Shown here: positions 34,844 to 43,528 of the stretch, in pieces
How positions within the stretch are numbered: the stretch's first letter is position 1
Layout: every line of letters begins with the position of its first letter
From: Paenibacillus polymyxa
GTDB taxonomy: Bacteria > Bacillota > Bacilli > Paenibacillales > Paenibacillaceae
Assembly: GCF_018614975.1 (NCBI RefSeq)
Contig: NZ_JAGGNR010000038.1
Span: forward strand, 1 to 64,000
Direction: 5' to 3'
Length of the DNA: 64,000 bases
Program-made: the position numbers and the translations under genes
The notes under the pieces: generated by a model
The model's database searches: none
What the model saw: only the letters and a program-made list of their open reading frames with translations
What the model was told of the DNA's origin: nothing

Positions 34844-34864
34844 ATATTTGACTGATTTGACCAT
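34835..34864 (-). CDS. Leader peptide of the cat-like gene (9 aa)
   Basis: The minus strand encodes MVKSVKYTS and a TAA that falls within the upstream arm of the attenuator stem. It parallels the nine-residue leader of cat-86 (MVKTDKISS), where chloramphenicol stalls the ribosome at codon 6; codon 6 is Lys in both. The upstream ribosome-binding site is modest (ATAGGAT). Confidence 0.8.
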   Translation of the reverse strand: MVKSVKYTS

Positions 34865-35030
34865 ATCCTATCACATTCCCAGTATCGTATTTTTAGAAAT
34901 TGATCCATCTCAGTATAACATGATACTGAATGTGTCGCTTATAGCGAAATCCTCTGTAAAACGCTTTTTCAACCTGTTTCTTTCCTTTATAATTAAAGTT
35001 GTCTTTATAACGAAGAAGAGAGGGGATTAG

Positions 35031-35591
35031 ATGCGTCAGCCGATAGAAGAACCCATATTTTATTCTTATCCTGGAATGGTAGCGGTGGTGACTTCACGTC
35101 ATGAGGGAGTCCAGAATGTGATGGCGTCCGGATGGCATACATACATCGGATCATCACCAGGCGTATATGGCATCTCGCTTCGTAAGGAAACATACTCCTA
35201 TGAACTCATTGAGAAGAGTGGCGTATTCGGTGTTCATTTCCTGCCAGGTCATCGATCAGAGTGGATTCAAGCTGCAGGAACGTTCAGTGGGAGAGATACG
35301 GATAAATTTACGAGATTCGGCATTCCGTATGAGGAAGGAATCAAGGTAAGTGTACCCATTTTGACAGATGCTTATTTTGCTTATGAATGCAAGGTTATGG
35401 AGATCACGACATATGGTGACCATGAATGGATTGCAGGCGAAGTGTTGCAGCGATATCAGGATCAGAAGTACTTTCTGGAGAATGGAATGGTTGATCTGGA
35501 GAAGTTGCAAATCCCAATGTACACAGGGCGTTCAACATACCGGATCATGGATGCGAGGACAGAAGAAAAGATTCACCCGTTCCACCTCTAG
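35031..35591 (+). CDS. Flavin reductase-like (FMN-binding split-barrel) protein
   Basis: A 186-residue protein of the flavin reductase/DIM6-NTAB family that binds FMN and uses NAD(P)H, often for a partner monooxygenase. Seen: MVAVVTSRHEGVQNVMASGWHTYIGSSPGVYGISLRKETYSYELI (FMN-binding strands and SP-loop), FGVHFLP, and GEVLQRYQDQKYF near the dimer core. No monooxygenase is adjacent. GAGAGGGG precedes the ATG. A short GC hairpin with T-run follows at 35665. Confidence 0.82.
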   Translation: MRQPIEEPIFYSYPGMVAVVTSRHEGVQNVMASGWHTYIGSSPGVYGISLRKETYSYELIEKSGVFGVHFLPGHRSEWIQAAGTFSGRDTDKFTRFGIPYEEGIKVSVPILTDAYFAYECKVMEITTYGDHEWIAGEVLQRYQDQKYFLENGMVDLEKLQIPMYTGRSTYRIMDARTEEKIHPFHL

Positions 35592-36174
35592 GGTCCTAGG
35601 CAAGAAGAAGCAATTATAAGCAAAACTTTCAATCCGGTCTGACATAGGTTTATAATGGATATTGGCTGCTGAGCAAGTCGGCAGCCTTTTGTTATGTATT
35701 CAATTGATTCAATCGATGTGTGCGTGGGTATGCTGGTTTGCGCAAGCGGGACAGGTAATTTTAGCCACTCGATGAAAAGTACTATATTTAACGACAAAAT
35801 TAGAGTATGATTTTACAGCTATATGAGTTGGCAGGAAAGGTTACATCGGTTTAATCGTTTGTAACTATTCCTGTAAAGTATGAGGCTTATATCGGGCGTA
35901 TAATGCTAGACGTGAACTCACGAATCTATATAAAGAATATCGTAATGATTAAAACTTAATGGACTGGCCACACGTCTTCTTTAAGATTATAGAATTTATC
36001 AAAAGTGTAGCATCATCGGATAGCGCTTCGACTCAGGAGCTTTTCTTATGCTGTATGCTGTAAATGAAAGATGGAAGGTGCAATACGTATGTTAATGACA
36101 ACCAGAACGATCAGGAGTTCCTTTATGCCCCCAACACCGATGTTGTTGACTCACAGTAACAAGGAGGGGCATGC
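35592..36174. other. Intergenic region upstream of the OatA-like gene
   Basis: About 580 nt without a credible gene. It holds a small hairpin GGCTGC...GCAGCC with TTTTG at 35665-35692 (possible terminator) and a TATAAT at 35899-35904 without a clear -35. Nothing else was recognised. Confidence 0.5.
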
Positions 36175-38259
36175 ATGTCACAATCGTTAAATCATAAGAG
36201 ACATATGAACGGACTTGACGGCTTGCGAGCCATCGCTGTACTTGCGGTAATCGCGTATCATCTGAATTTGGATTTTATTCCGGGCGGACTGCTCGGTGTA
36301 GGCATATTCTTTGTTCTCTCGGGATATTTAATTACAGATATTCTCGTGTCACAGTGGCAGGAACATGGACGCATTTCTCTCGGTGATTTCTGGGTAAGGC
36401 GGGTAAGGCGTCTGCTTCCAGGCATGCTGACCATGACAGCTGTGGTGATGATCTGGCTGGCCTGTACAGACCCATCCCGGCTCGCTGCGCTTCGTGGTGA
36501 TATCGTTTCGGGTGTATTATACATAAGCAATTGGTGGTATATCTTTCACAACGTTTCCTATTTCGAAAGTTTTGGCCCTCCATCACCGTTTGGACATTTC
36601 TGGTCACTGGCTGTGGAAGAGCAATTTTATCTTATATGGCCTCTTCTACTGATCGCAGCAATCGTAGTGTTCAAAAGAAAGGGATGGCTGGTCGTCTTCA
36701 TTGTCGTTGCAGCTGAATTATCTGCTGGCGCAATGGCCATCATGTATAATCCGGATCTGGACCCGAGCCGTGTATATTATGGAACAGACACGCGGGCATT
36801 TGCACTGCTTGCTGGTGCTGCTCTTGCCGTGGTGTGGCCTAGTCGCAAGCTGTCGAGCTCTCTGTCTGGTATGAACCGGCTTGTGCTCGATGTGTCGGGA
36901 CTTGCTGCGCTCGCTTTATTAATCTACATGATGCTGAACAGCAGTGAATATGATCCGTTTCTATATCAAGGGGGCATGGTGCTTCAGGCTATTGCAACAA
37001 CGTTGCTGGTAGCGGTGTTGGCCCACCCATCGTCTTTCCTGGCACGTATCATTGGCGCGAAGCCATTACGCTGGATCGGAGAGCGATCCTACGGATTATA
37101 TCTGTGGCATTATCCTGTCATTATGTTAACCAATCCCGCGGTGGATACGGGAGGAGCACATCCTGTACGAATCATTTTACAGGTTGCTGCAACGGTTGTA
37201 CTGGCTTCATTATCCCTTAAATATATTGAAAATCCCATTCGGTACAATGGATTCCGTGATTCTTGGTCCCGATTATGGGGAAGAGGGCGGTCATCGATCG
37301 GTATACGTAACGTATGGTGGAAGCGGGCAGGTATGTTGATGACGATTCTGCTGTTGTCCTATACGGTATCCCAGATGATGGTCTCCCATGCAGCGAACTC
37401 CGACTCCCATTCGGTATCGATGTCCAACACATTGAATGGAGAGAATTCCGTAGCGGAGGAACAGGGACAGGATGTGTTGCCAGCTACTACAGGAACGTCA
37501 GGCTCTGGGCAAAAGAACGATGCGCATAGCCATAAACCGGAAGCAGGAACAAAAGATGATCCGGGGAAAAATGAGAAACCGACAGGAGAGTCTGCTCCAG
37601 ATTCAAAACCTGACGACCAAGACAATTCAGTAAATCCTGGCAAGGACGGTCAGTCTGAAGATAAGCCAGCTGATAACTCCGTGACTAACGAGAATGATAC
37701 ATCGGATGACGCTGGAGCGAATCAATCCAATGATACGGATGATGCACCTGATTCATCTCAGGACAAAGAAGAAACGGCTCCTCCTGCCCAGGATGGCAAG
37801 GTTCATTATACCGTCATTGGAGATTCGGTGATTTTGGATGCAAAACCGTATCTGGAGCAAAGTATATCGGGAGTGTATGTGGACGGACATGTCGGCCGTC
37901 AGATGTGGCAGGCAGGTGATGTATTGGAAGGTCTGAAGCAAAACAACCAAATGGGCAGCAAGGTGGTGCTGGAGCTCGGGACGAATGGTTCCTTTAACTC
38001 CAAAAACTTGAATGCTGTGCTTGATTATCTGAAGGATGAGGAGCGGGTATATCTGGTTACTGTGCGCGTACCTCGCCCATGGGAGCGAACGGTGAACAGG
38101 GCGTTGAATGAGGCTGCATCCAAATACAGCAATGTCTCATTGATTGACTGGAACAGTGCAAGTGAGGGACATGACGAATATTTTGAAAAAGACGGCGTAC
38201 ATCTCACTACGCAAGGGGCCGAAGCTTTTGCAGAACTGGTGAAGAACAGTATTCAATAA
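36175..38259 (+). CDS. OatA-like membrane O-acetyltransferase
   Basis: A 694-residue two-domain acyltransferase. Residues 10-360 form an Acyltransferase_3 integral membrane domain with about 11 spans and conserved GLDGLRAIAVLAVIAYH, GVGIFFVLSGYLIT and FWSLAVEEQFYLIWPLLL. A long hydrophilic Ser/Asp/Glu/Pro linker (about 400-535) is followed by an extracellular SGNH domain with GDSVIL (catalytic Ser), LGTNG and DGVHLT (Asp/His). This layout matches peptidoglycan O-acetyltransferases that protect against lysozyme. AAGGAGGGG precedes ATG 36175. It is monocistronic. Confidence 0.9.
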   Translation: MSQSLNHKRHMNGLDGLRAIAVLAVIAYHLNLDFIPGGLLGVGIFFVLSGYLITDILVSQWQEHGRISLGDFWVRRVRRLLPGMLTMTAVVMIWLACTDPSRLAALRGDIVSGVLYISNWWYIFHNVSYFESFGPPSPFGHFWSLAVEEQFYLIWPLLLIAAIVVFKRKGWLVVFIVVAAELSAGAMAIMYNPDLDPSRVYYGTDTRAFALLAGAALAVVWPSRKLSSSLSGMNRLVLDVSGLAALALLIYMMLNSSEYDPFLYQGGMVLQAIATTLLVAVLAHPSSFLARIIGAKPLRWIGERSYGLYLWHYPVIMLTNPAVDTGGAHPVRIILQVAATVVLASLSLKYIENPIRYNGFRDSWSRLWGRGRSSIGIRNVWWKRAGMLMTILLLSYTVSQMMVSHAANSDSHSVSMSNTLNGENSVAEEQGQDVLPATTGTSGSGQKNDAHSHKPEAGTKDDPGKNEKPTGESAPDSKPDDQDNSVNPGKDGQSEDKPADNSVTNENDTSDDAGANQSNDTDDAPDSSQDKEETAPPAQDGKVHYTVIGDSVILDAKPYLEQSISGVYVDGHVGRQMWQAGDVLEGLKQNNQMGSKVVLELGTNGSFNSKNLNAVLDYLKDEERVYLVTVRVPRPWERTVNRALNEAASKYSNVSLIDWNSASEGHDEYFEKDGVHLTTQGAEAFAELVKNSIQ

Positions 38260-38333
38260 TACGCAATCCATATGTAATAAAATTTAGCACTTATTCATTA
38301 TATAAAGCCTGGGTTGAAGCTGCCAAAGGCTGC

Positions 38334-38376
38334 AACAAGAAAGAGCTCTCTCATTGTGAGGGCTCTTTCTTGTTGT
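38334..38376 (+). terminator. Terminator after the OatA-like gene
   Basis: AACAAGAAAGAGC and GCTCTTTCTTGTT pair perfectly, with inner CTC/GAG. Confidence 0.9.
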
Positions 38377-38472
38377 TATGAACAATAATCAACAATAAGT
38401 CAACAAAGTAAGTTCCAAACAGAGGAACCGATATTTTTCACCCCTGCATCCGTGGATCGTCACCTTACAGTA

Positions 38473-38486
38473 TGATAGCGTTAACA
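38473..38486 (+). promoter_or_regulatory. Candidate cre site upstream of the mannoside cluster
   Basis: TGATAGCGTTAACA matches TGWAANCGNTNWCA at 13 of 14 positions and resembles the amyE operator TGTAAGCGTTAACA (12 of 14). It is 42 nt before the lipoprotein start, suitable for CcpA repression. Confidence 0.65.
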
Positions 38487-38528
38487 TTTAAAATAAGTGT
38501 ATTCAAATCGCCAAGGGGGAATATAGAG

Positions 38529-39842
38529 ATGTTGAAAAAATGGCTTTCGGGTTTCCTGGCAATAACATTGTTCTCCATTATTCTGGCTGGCTGTGCTGGC
38601 GGGGACACTTCAGAAGGAGGCAGCGGCAATGACAAAGTAACCGTCACACTCTGGCACAACTGGACCGGACAGGATGCAAAGGCGGTTGCGATGCGCAAAA
38701 TTATTGAAGATTTTCGCGCGGCGCATCCAGATATTGAAGTTGTGGATGAAGGTCTGCCCACAGATGGTCTCAAAACCCGGCTTCGCACGGTGGCAGCTGC
38801 CAACGAGATGCCAGATCTGTTCGTGATGTGGCCGGATGCCATGACTAAGGAATTTGTAAAAGGGGATCTGTTACAGCCCATTAATGCAGAGCTGGACGCG
38901 AAGCCGGAGTGGAAAGATAACTTTATCCCCAATGCATTGGACGGATACACCGTAGACGGGGATATCTACTCCGTGCCCATGAATCTGGCGCCGAGTTCCT
39001 TCATTTATTACAATGAAGCTCTTTTCAAACAGTACAACGTAAAAGTGCCTGAGACGTGGGCGGAACTGGAACAAGCGATTGCTACATTTAATCAAAATAA
39101 AGTCATTCCCATGGCACTTGGCAACAAGGCCAACTGGGTAGCACAGTCGACGATATTCAGTACACTGGCTGACCGGATCACCGGCACGGACTGGTTCCTG
39201 AAAGCGGCAGCACAAGAGGGTGCAAGCTTTACCGATCCGCAATTTATTGAAGCCTTGAACAAGATGCAGGAGCTTGGCAACACCAAAGCATTCCAGGATG
39301 GGTTCAACAGTATTGATGAGACACAGATGATGCAGCTTTATTTCCAAGGTAAGGCAGCGATGGTCATGAACGGCGGCTGGGCCTTGGCAAATCTGGTGAA
39401 CAATGCACCTGAAGAGGTGTTGAACAACACACATATTACGATTCTTCCTCCAGTGGACGGAGGTCAGGGTGAACCAAGAACAACATCCGGTGTTGTGGGG
39501 ACCGGGTTGGGTGTAAGTAAAAAGCTGAGCGGTGCACAAAAAGAGGCAGCGATGGAGCTGTTCTACGCACTGGCAGGACCTGATGGTCAGAAGGCCACAT
39601 TGGATAGCAGTACATTGGTGAGTTACAAGATTGATCTGGACAAAACCAAAGCACATCCATTGTTTGTAGAATTATATGATCTGATGCAGGAAGTGAAGAT
39701 TACGCCGGTATACGATTCCAAGCTGGGATCAGCTACGGTTGAGGTTATTAATAATGCGTTGCAAGAGTTGCTCATGGGCGGCAAGGCTGAAGACATTGCA
39801 GCCAAAATTCAGGCGGCTCAAGCCAATACAGTTAGTCAGTAA
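38529..39842 (+). CDS. Sugar ABC transporter substrate-binding lipoprotein
   Basis: A 437-residue extracellular solute-binding protein family 1. The lipobox IILAGC places the lipid-anchored Cys at residue 22. The mature part has VTLWHNWTGQD, MPDLFVMWPDAM, YSVPMNLAPSSFIYYNEALF and the Trp-rich FQGKAAMVMNGGWAL typical of oligosaccharide binders. It feeds the two permeases that follow. The beta-mannosidase at the end of the cluster suggests beta-mannosides as ligand. AAGGGGG precedes ATG 38529. Confidence 0.9.
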   Translation: MLKKWLSGFLAITLFSIILAGCAGGDTSEGGSGNDKVTVTLWHNWTGQDAKAVAMRKIIEDFRAAHPDIEVVDEGLPTDGLKTRLRTVAAANEMPDLFVMWPDAMTKEFVKGDLLQPINAELDAKPEWKDNFIPNALDGYTVDGDIYSVPMNLAPSSFIYYNEALFKQYNVKVPETWAELEQAIATFNQNKVIPMALGNKANWVAQSTIFSTLADRITGTDWFLKAAAQEGASFTDPQFIEALNKMQELGNTKAFQDGFNSIDETQMMQLYFQGKAAMVMNGGWALANLVNNAPEEVLNNTHITILPPVDGGQGEPRTTSGVVGTGLGVSKKLSGAQKEAAMELFYALAGPDGQKATLDSSTLVSYKIDLDKTKAHPLFVELYDLMQEVKITPVYDSKLGSATVEVINNALQELLMGGKAEDIAAKIQAAQANTVSQ

Positions 39843-39943
39843 CCATTCGTTAAAACCCCTTCCCGGCAGGGGAGGGGTCTTAAGTATGAATGGGACAGTC
39901 AGTTGCCAGTTGGTAAAGGCATTTATGGAGGGGAAGTGAACAG

Positions 39944-40825
39944 ATGAACGTACTGCGCAGTCGGCGTTTTATTATGCTGGGGCTAGCCCCGGCAGTCATT
40001 ATCTATGCATTGTTTGTATTTGTACCGGTTGTATGGTCGGCGTACTACGGTTTCTTCAACTGGTCCGGCATCGGCGCATCCAAATATATTGGTGTGGATA
40101 ATTACGTGGAGATCTGGCATGATCCTGTATTTTGGCGGGCGCTGAAAAATAACGTCATTTTTGTGTTGGCATCGGTATTTGGACAAATTCCGTTAGCACT
40201 GATGCTCGCGGTCATATTACACAAAAGCAATCCATTACAGCGGTTTCTGCGCTCAGCCGTATTTCTGCCGATGGTGTTATCCACTGTAGTGATCGGTATG
40301 ATCTGGCAGTATATCTATCATCCGCAGATCGGGATATTGAACTTTCTGCTGGACGCACTGGGACTGGAGAGTTGGAAGCTGCAATGGCTTTCCGATGACA
40401 AGATTGCCATTTTCTCATTGGTACCGCCGCTGCTCTGGAGTTTTGTTGGGTTGTATCTGATTATCTTCATCTCCGCACTGCAGAATATTCCAGGCGAGAT
40501 TCATGATGCTGCCCAAATAGACGGTGCTTCAGGAATCCGGAAGCTGGTATCGGTTTCTTTGCCCATGATCTGGGGGACGGTTCAGGTTGCGATCATTCTA
40601 TGTATTTCGGGTAGTCTGAAATCATTCGATCTGGTCTACATCATGACCAAGGGTGGTCCGGCACATGCGACGGAACTGCTTGCAACATATATGTACAATT
40701 CAACCTTTACAACATACCGATACGGTTTTGGTAGTGCGATCTCAACAACCATCGTACTGATCTCCCTGCTGCTGATCGGAACAAGCCAGTGGGTAACCAG
40801 TCGCAAACGAAGAGAGAATCAATAG
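39944..40825 (+). CDS. Sugar ABC transporter permease (MalF type)
   Basis: A 293-residue permease with six spans; the cytoplasmic EAA loop is present as EIHDAAQIDGASGIRKLVSVSLPMI, the site of contact with the ATPase. The ATPase itself is not encoded nearby, as usual for CUT1 systems that share MsmX. It follows the lipoprotein by about 100 nt; the second permease starts 15 nt after its stop. Confidence 0.9.
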   Translation: MNVLRSRRFIMLGLAPAVIIYALFVFVPVVWSAYYGFFNWSGIGASKYIGVDNYVEIWHDPVFWRALKNNVIFVLASVFGQIPLALMLAVILHKSNPLQRFLRSAVFLPMVLSTVVIGMIWQYIYHPQIGILNFLLDALGLESWKLQWLSDDKIAIFSLVPPLLWSFVGLYLIIFISALQNIPGEIHDAAQIDGASGIRKLVSVSLPMIWGTVQVAIILCISGSLKSFDLVYIMTKGGPAHATELLATYMYNSTFTTYRYGFGSAISTTIVLISLLLIGTSQWVTSRKRRENQ

Positions 40826-40840
40826 AGAGGAGGAACTAAC

Positions 40841-41716
40841 ATGCGCGTGACACCTGTATCCATGGCATCACCACGAAGCGGCTCGGGCCATCCGATTCGC
40901 CGTCTCCGCAGCGGAATTGTTTGGACGCTGCTGACGGTCTATGGTATTTTAACATTGTATCCGTTCTACTGGCTCGTGATTAGTGCATTTAAAACAAATG
41001 AAGATTTCTATAGCAGGCCCTTTGGACTGCCGGAAAACTGGAATGTTGCCAATTTCAGCAATGCATGGGAAAGCTCCAGGCTGGGGACCGCTTTTGGCAA
41101 TTCACTAATCGTATCGGTGGGATCACTTATTCTAACCCTGTTTATTGCAGCGCTGACTTCATTCATCCTGGCTCGTTTCCAGTTTCGCTGGAAAGGGTTA
41201 ATTATGACCTTCTTTGTTGTTGGTATGCTCATTCCGATTCATAGTACGCTTGTTCCCTTATTTATTCTAATGAAACAGATGTCCTTGCTAAATACGTACT
41301 GGGCATTAATCTTACCGTATACGGCCTTTGCATTACCTACGGCTATTTTCGTGCTTACAGCTTATCTGACAAGTGTTCCACGTGACATTGAAGAGGCGGC
41401 TTTTATTGATGGAACAGGGCTGTGGGGGCTGTTTACCCGAATTATGCTGCCGATGTCTGTCCCAGCGTTGTCAACGGTTACGATCCTGAGTTTCCTGCAT
41501 GCGTGGAATGACTTTTCATTTGCGCTTGTATTCATCAACAAAACCGGATTGAAAACGCTACCGCTGGCGATTGCGAATTTTGCGGATGGATATCAGACGG
41601 ATTACGGGTTAACGCTGGCTGCCATGACCCTGTCGGTCATTCCAACCATTATTCTGTATCTTATATTCCAGGAACAGGTTATGAAAGGCATGACAGCCGG
41701 AGCTGTCAAAGGATAA
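40841..41716 (+). CDS. Sugar ABC transporter permease (MalG type)
   Basis: A 291-residue partner permease. EAA loop: DIEEAAFIDGTGLWGLFTRIMLPMS. It ends with the family-typical MKGMTAGAVKG. Six spans. AGAGGAGG precedes the ATG. It forms the heterodimeric channel with the preceding permease. Confidence 0.9.
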   Translation: MRVTPVSMASPRSGSGHPIRRLRSGIVWTLLTVYGILTLYPFYWLVISAFKTNEDFYSRPFGLPENWNVANFSNAWESSRLGTAFGNSLIVSVGSLILTLFIAALTSFILARFQFRWKGLIMTFFVVGMLIPIHSTLVPLFILMKQMSLLNTYWALILPYTAFALPTAIFVLTAYLTSVPRDIEEAAFIDGTGLWGLFTRIMLPMSVPALSTVTILSFLHAWNDFSFALVFINKTGLKTLPLAIANFADGYQTDYGLTLAAMTLSVIPTIILYLIFQEQVMKGMTAGAVKG

Positions 41717-41746
41717 GCGAAAGCGCATCCAGAGGAGGAGAAACGT

Positions 41747-43528
41747 TTGGCACGCTGGCTCACATCTTCGTTACAAAGGAAGCTATCAGTTGTCGTGACG
41801 GCTTCAATGATTGTGCCATTGCTGGCCTTGGGTCTGTTCGCCTTTCTGATCTCTTCCCGCATTACAGAGCAAAAAACAAAACTGTCCGGCATGGATACGC
41901 TAAAACAGGTGGAAGCGAATCTTCGTTATATGCTGCAAGATGCCGAGAACCTATCGATTTTCCTGATTGGAGAACGGGACATCCAGCAGTATCTTAGCCA
42001 CAATGAAGATCATGAGCTGGACCGGGTGGATATCCTGGGCAGGATGACCAATCTGGCTGCTTCCAAGAAATATATCGCCAACATCGCCATATGTCCAAGC
42101 CGCTTCGATGCCACGTTGTCGACCGCTACCTGGTATGAATCCAATGAAACCAACCTTTCGTATCCCTCTGTTCCAAGCGGTGAAGCAGTCAAACAATGGA
42201 CGGGGGTATACCCGGTGCAGAATTACTCGGGTATACAAAATGTGATCACATTGGTTCGGCCGATTCGCAGTATCCATGATTATCGACCCATCGGCTGGTT
42301 AGCCATTAGTCTGGATGAGAAGGCCATATCCAAGGGATGGGCCGCTCTGGGATTAGGCAGAGGGCAAGGCAGACTGGAGCTCATCGGCAGTTCTGGAGAG
42401 ATTCTGTCTTCGATGGACAAATCCCGGCTTGGACTTAAGCTGGAAGGTGTCGAACCAGGGATTACGACGTTAATTCAGGATGGCGGTAGCGGAACCACCA
42501 CGTATGGCAGTGGTGACGATAAACGGACGTTGCTCTATTATCCGGAAGAATTGACGGGGTGGACCTTGGTTGGAACGGTTCCTTATGACCAGTACAAGTC
42601 GGAGAATCGGTACATTCTTATTCTAACCGGCTGCGCCGTTGCCATGTCTGCTGCGATCAGTGCTGGCTTGGTCTGGTTTACGGTGCGGCGTGTGACGAGG
42701 CCGCTTCGTGTGCTTACCCGGCATCTGTCCCGAATTGATCCGGAACGTCCGCTTCCTTTGTTTCGATCTGAAAGTGATGACGAGATTGGCAGGCTTGGGG
42801 AGAGTTACAATCTGCTCGGTGCACATATTCAGTTATTGAAGGAAGAGGTTATTCGAGGTGAAGCTCGCAAAAAAGAAGCGGATCTTCGTGTGCTTCAGGC
42901 GCAGATTAACCCGCACTTTCTGTATAACACGCTCTCTTCAATTCATTGGATTGCCTTGATGTCTGAAGAGAAGCGGATTGCAGATATGGTTGAGGGCCTG
43001 AGTGATTTTCTGCGTATCAGCTTGAATAATGGTCAGGATTACTGCCCTGTCGAACAGGAGATCGCTCATATTCGCCATTATGTGCGTGTGCAGTCGATTC
43101 GTTTCCCGGATCAATTTGTGTTGCATTATATCGTAGATCCAGCGCTTGAGAAGCGAATGATGCTGAAGCTATTGCTGCAACCGTTTGTTGAGAATGCCAT
43201 GATTCATGGCATTCAGCCCAAAGCAGGCGTGGGCACCATCACCATAATGATTCGCAAGGACCCGGATAATGAACAGATGAATGTGCTGGTGCTGGATGAT
43301 GGTGTTGGCATGGAGCCGGACAGACTGGAGCAATTAAGAATAAGCATTAGGGAATGGAAGGGAAAACAGCCGGGAAAACAGCTAAACCAAGGCGGTTATG
43401 GGCTCTGCAATGTGAATGAGAGGCTACTGCTCCATTATGGAGTGAATGCACAGCTTGAAGTAGACAGCAGGGTTGGGGGAGGTACCCGGATTTCGTTTTC
43501 CATTCCAATCTTGGAGGGTTCGCCTTGA
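41747..43528 (+). CDS. Sensor histidine kinase (YesM type)
   Basis: A 593-residue membrane sensor. TM1 is at about 17-37, an extracellular dCache-like sensor covers 40-285, TM2 about 290-312, and a HAMP domain follows. The His_kinase motif AQINPHFLYNTLSSIHWIAL has phospho-acceptor His390; the ATPase domain has LLQPFVENAMIHGI and LDDGVGM. It pairs with the next gene, whose start overlaps its stop (TTGA). TTG 41747 has GAGGAGGAG upstream. Its location between the permeases and the mannosidase suggests it senses the transported sugar. Confidence 0.9.
   Translation: MARWLTSSLQRKLSVVVTASMIVPLLALGLFAFLISSRITEQKTKLSGMDTLKQVEANLRYMLQDAENLSIFLIGERDIQQYLSHNEDHELDRVDILGRMTNLAASKKYIANIAICPSRFDATLSTATWYESNETNLSYPSVPSGEAVKQWTGVYPVQNYSGIQNVITLVRPIRSIHDYRPIGWLAISLDEKAISKGWAALGLGRGQGRLELIGSSGEILSSMDKSRLGLKLEGVEPGITTLIQDGGSGTTTYGSGDDKRTLLYYPEELTGWTLVGTVPYDQYKSENRYILILTGCAVAMSAAISAGLVWFTVRRVTRPLRVLTRHLSRIDPERPLPLFRSESDDEIGRLGESYNLLGAHIQLLKEEVIRGEARKKEADLRVLQAQINPHFLYNTLSSIHWIALMSEEKRIADMVEGLSDFLRISLNNGQDYCPVEQEIAHIRHYVRVQSIRFPDQFVLHYIVDPALEKRMMLKLLLQPFVENAMIHGIQPKAGVGTITIMIRKDPDNEQMNVLVLDDGVGMEPDRLEQLRISIREWKGKQPGKQLNQGGYGLCNVNERLLLHYGVNAQLEVDSRVGGGTRISFSIPILEGSP

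Noticed and set aside
38871..39656. 261-codon minus-strand open frame
   Set aside because: Antisense to the sugar-binding lipoprotein; Cys/His-rich low-sense composition typical of a shadow frame.
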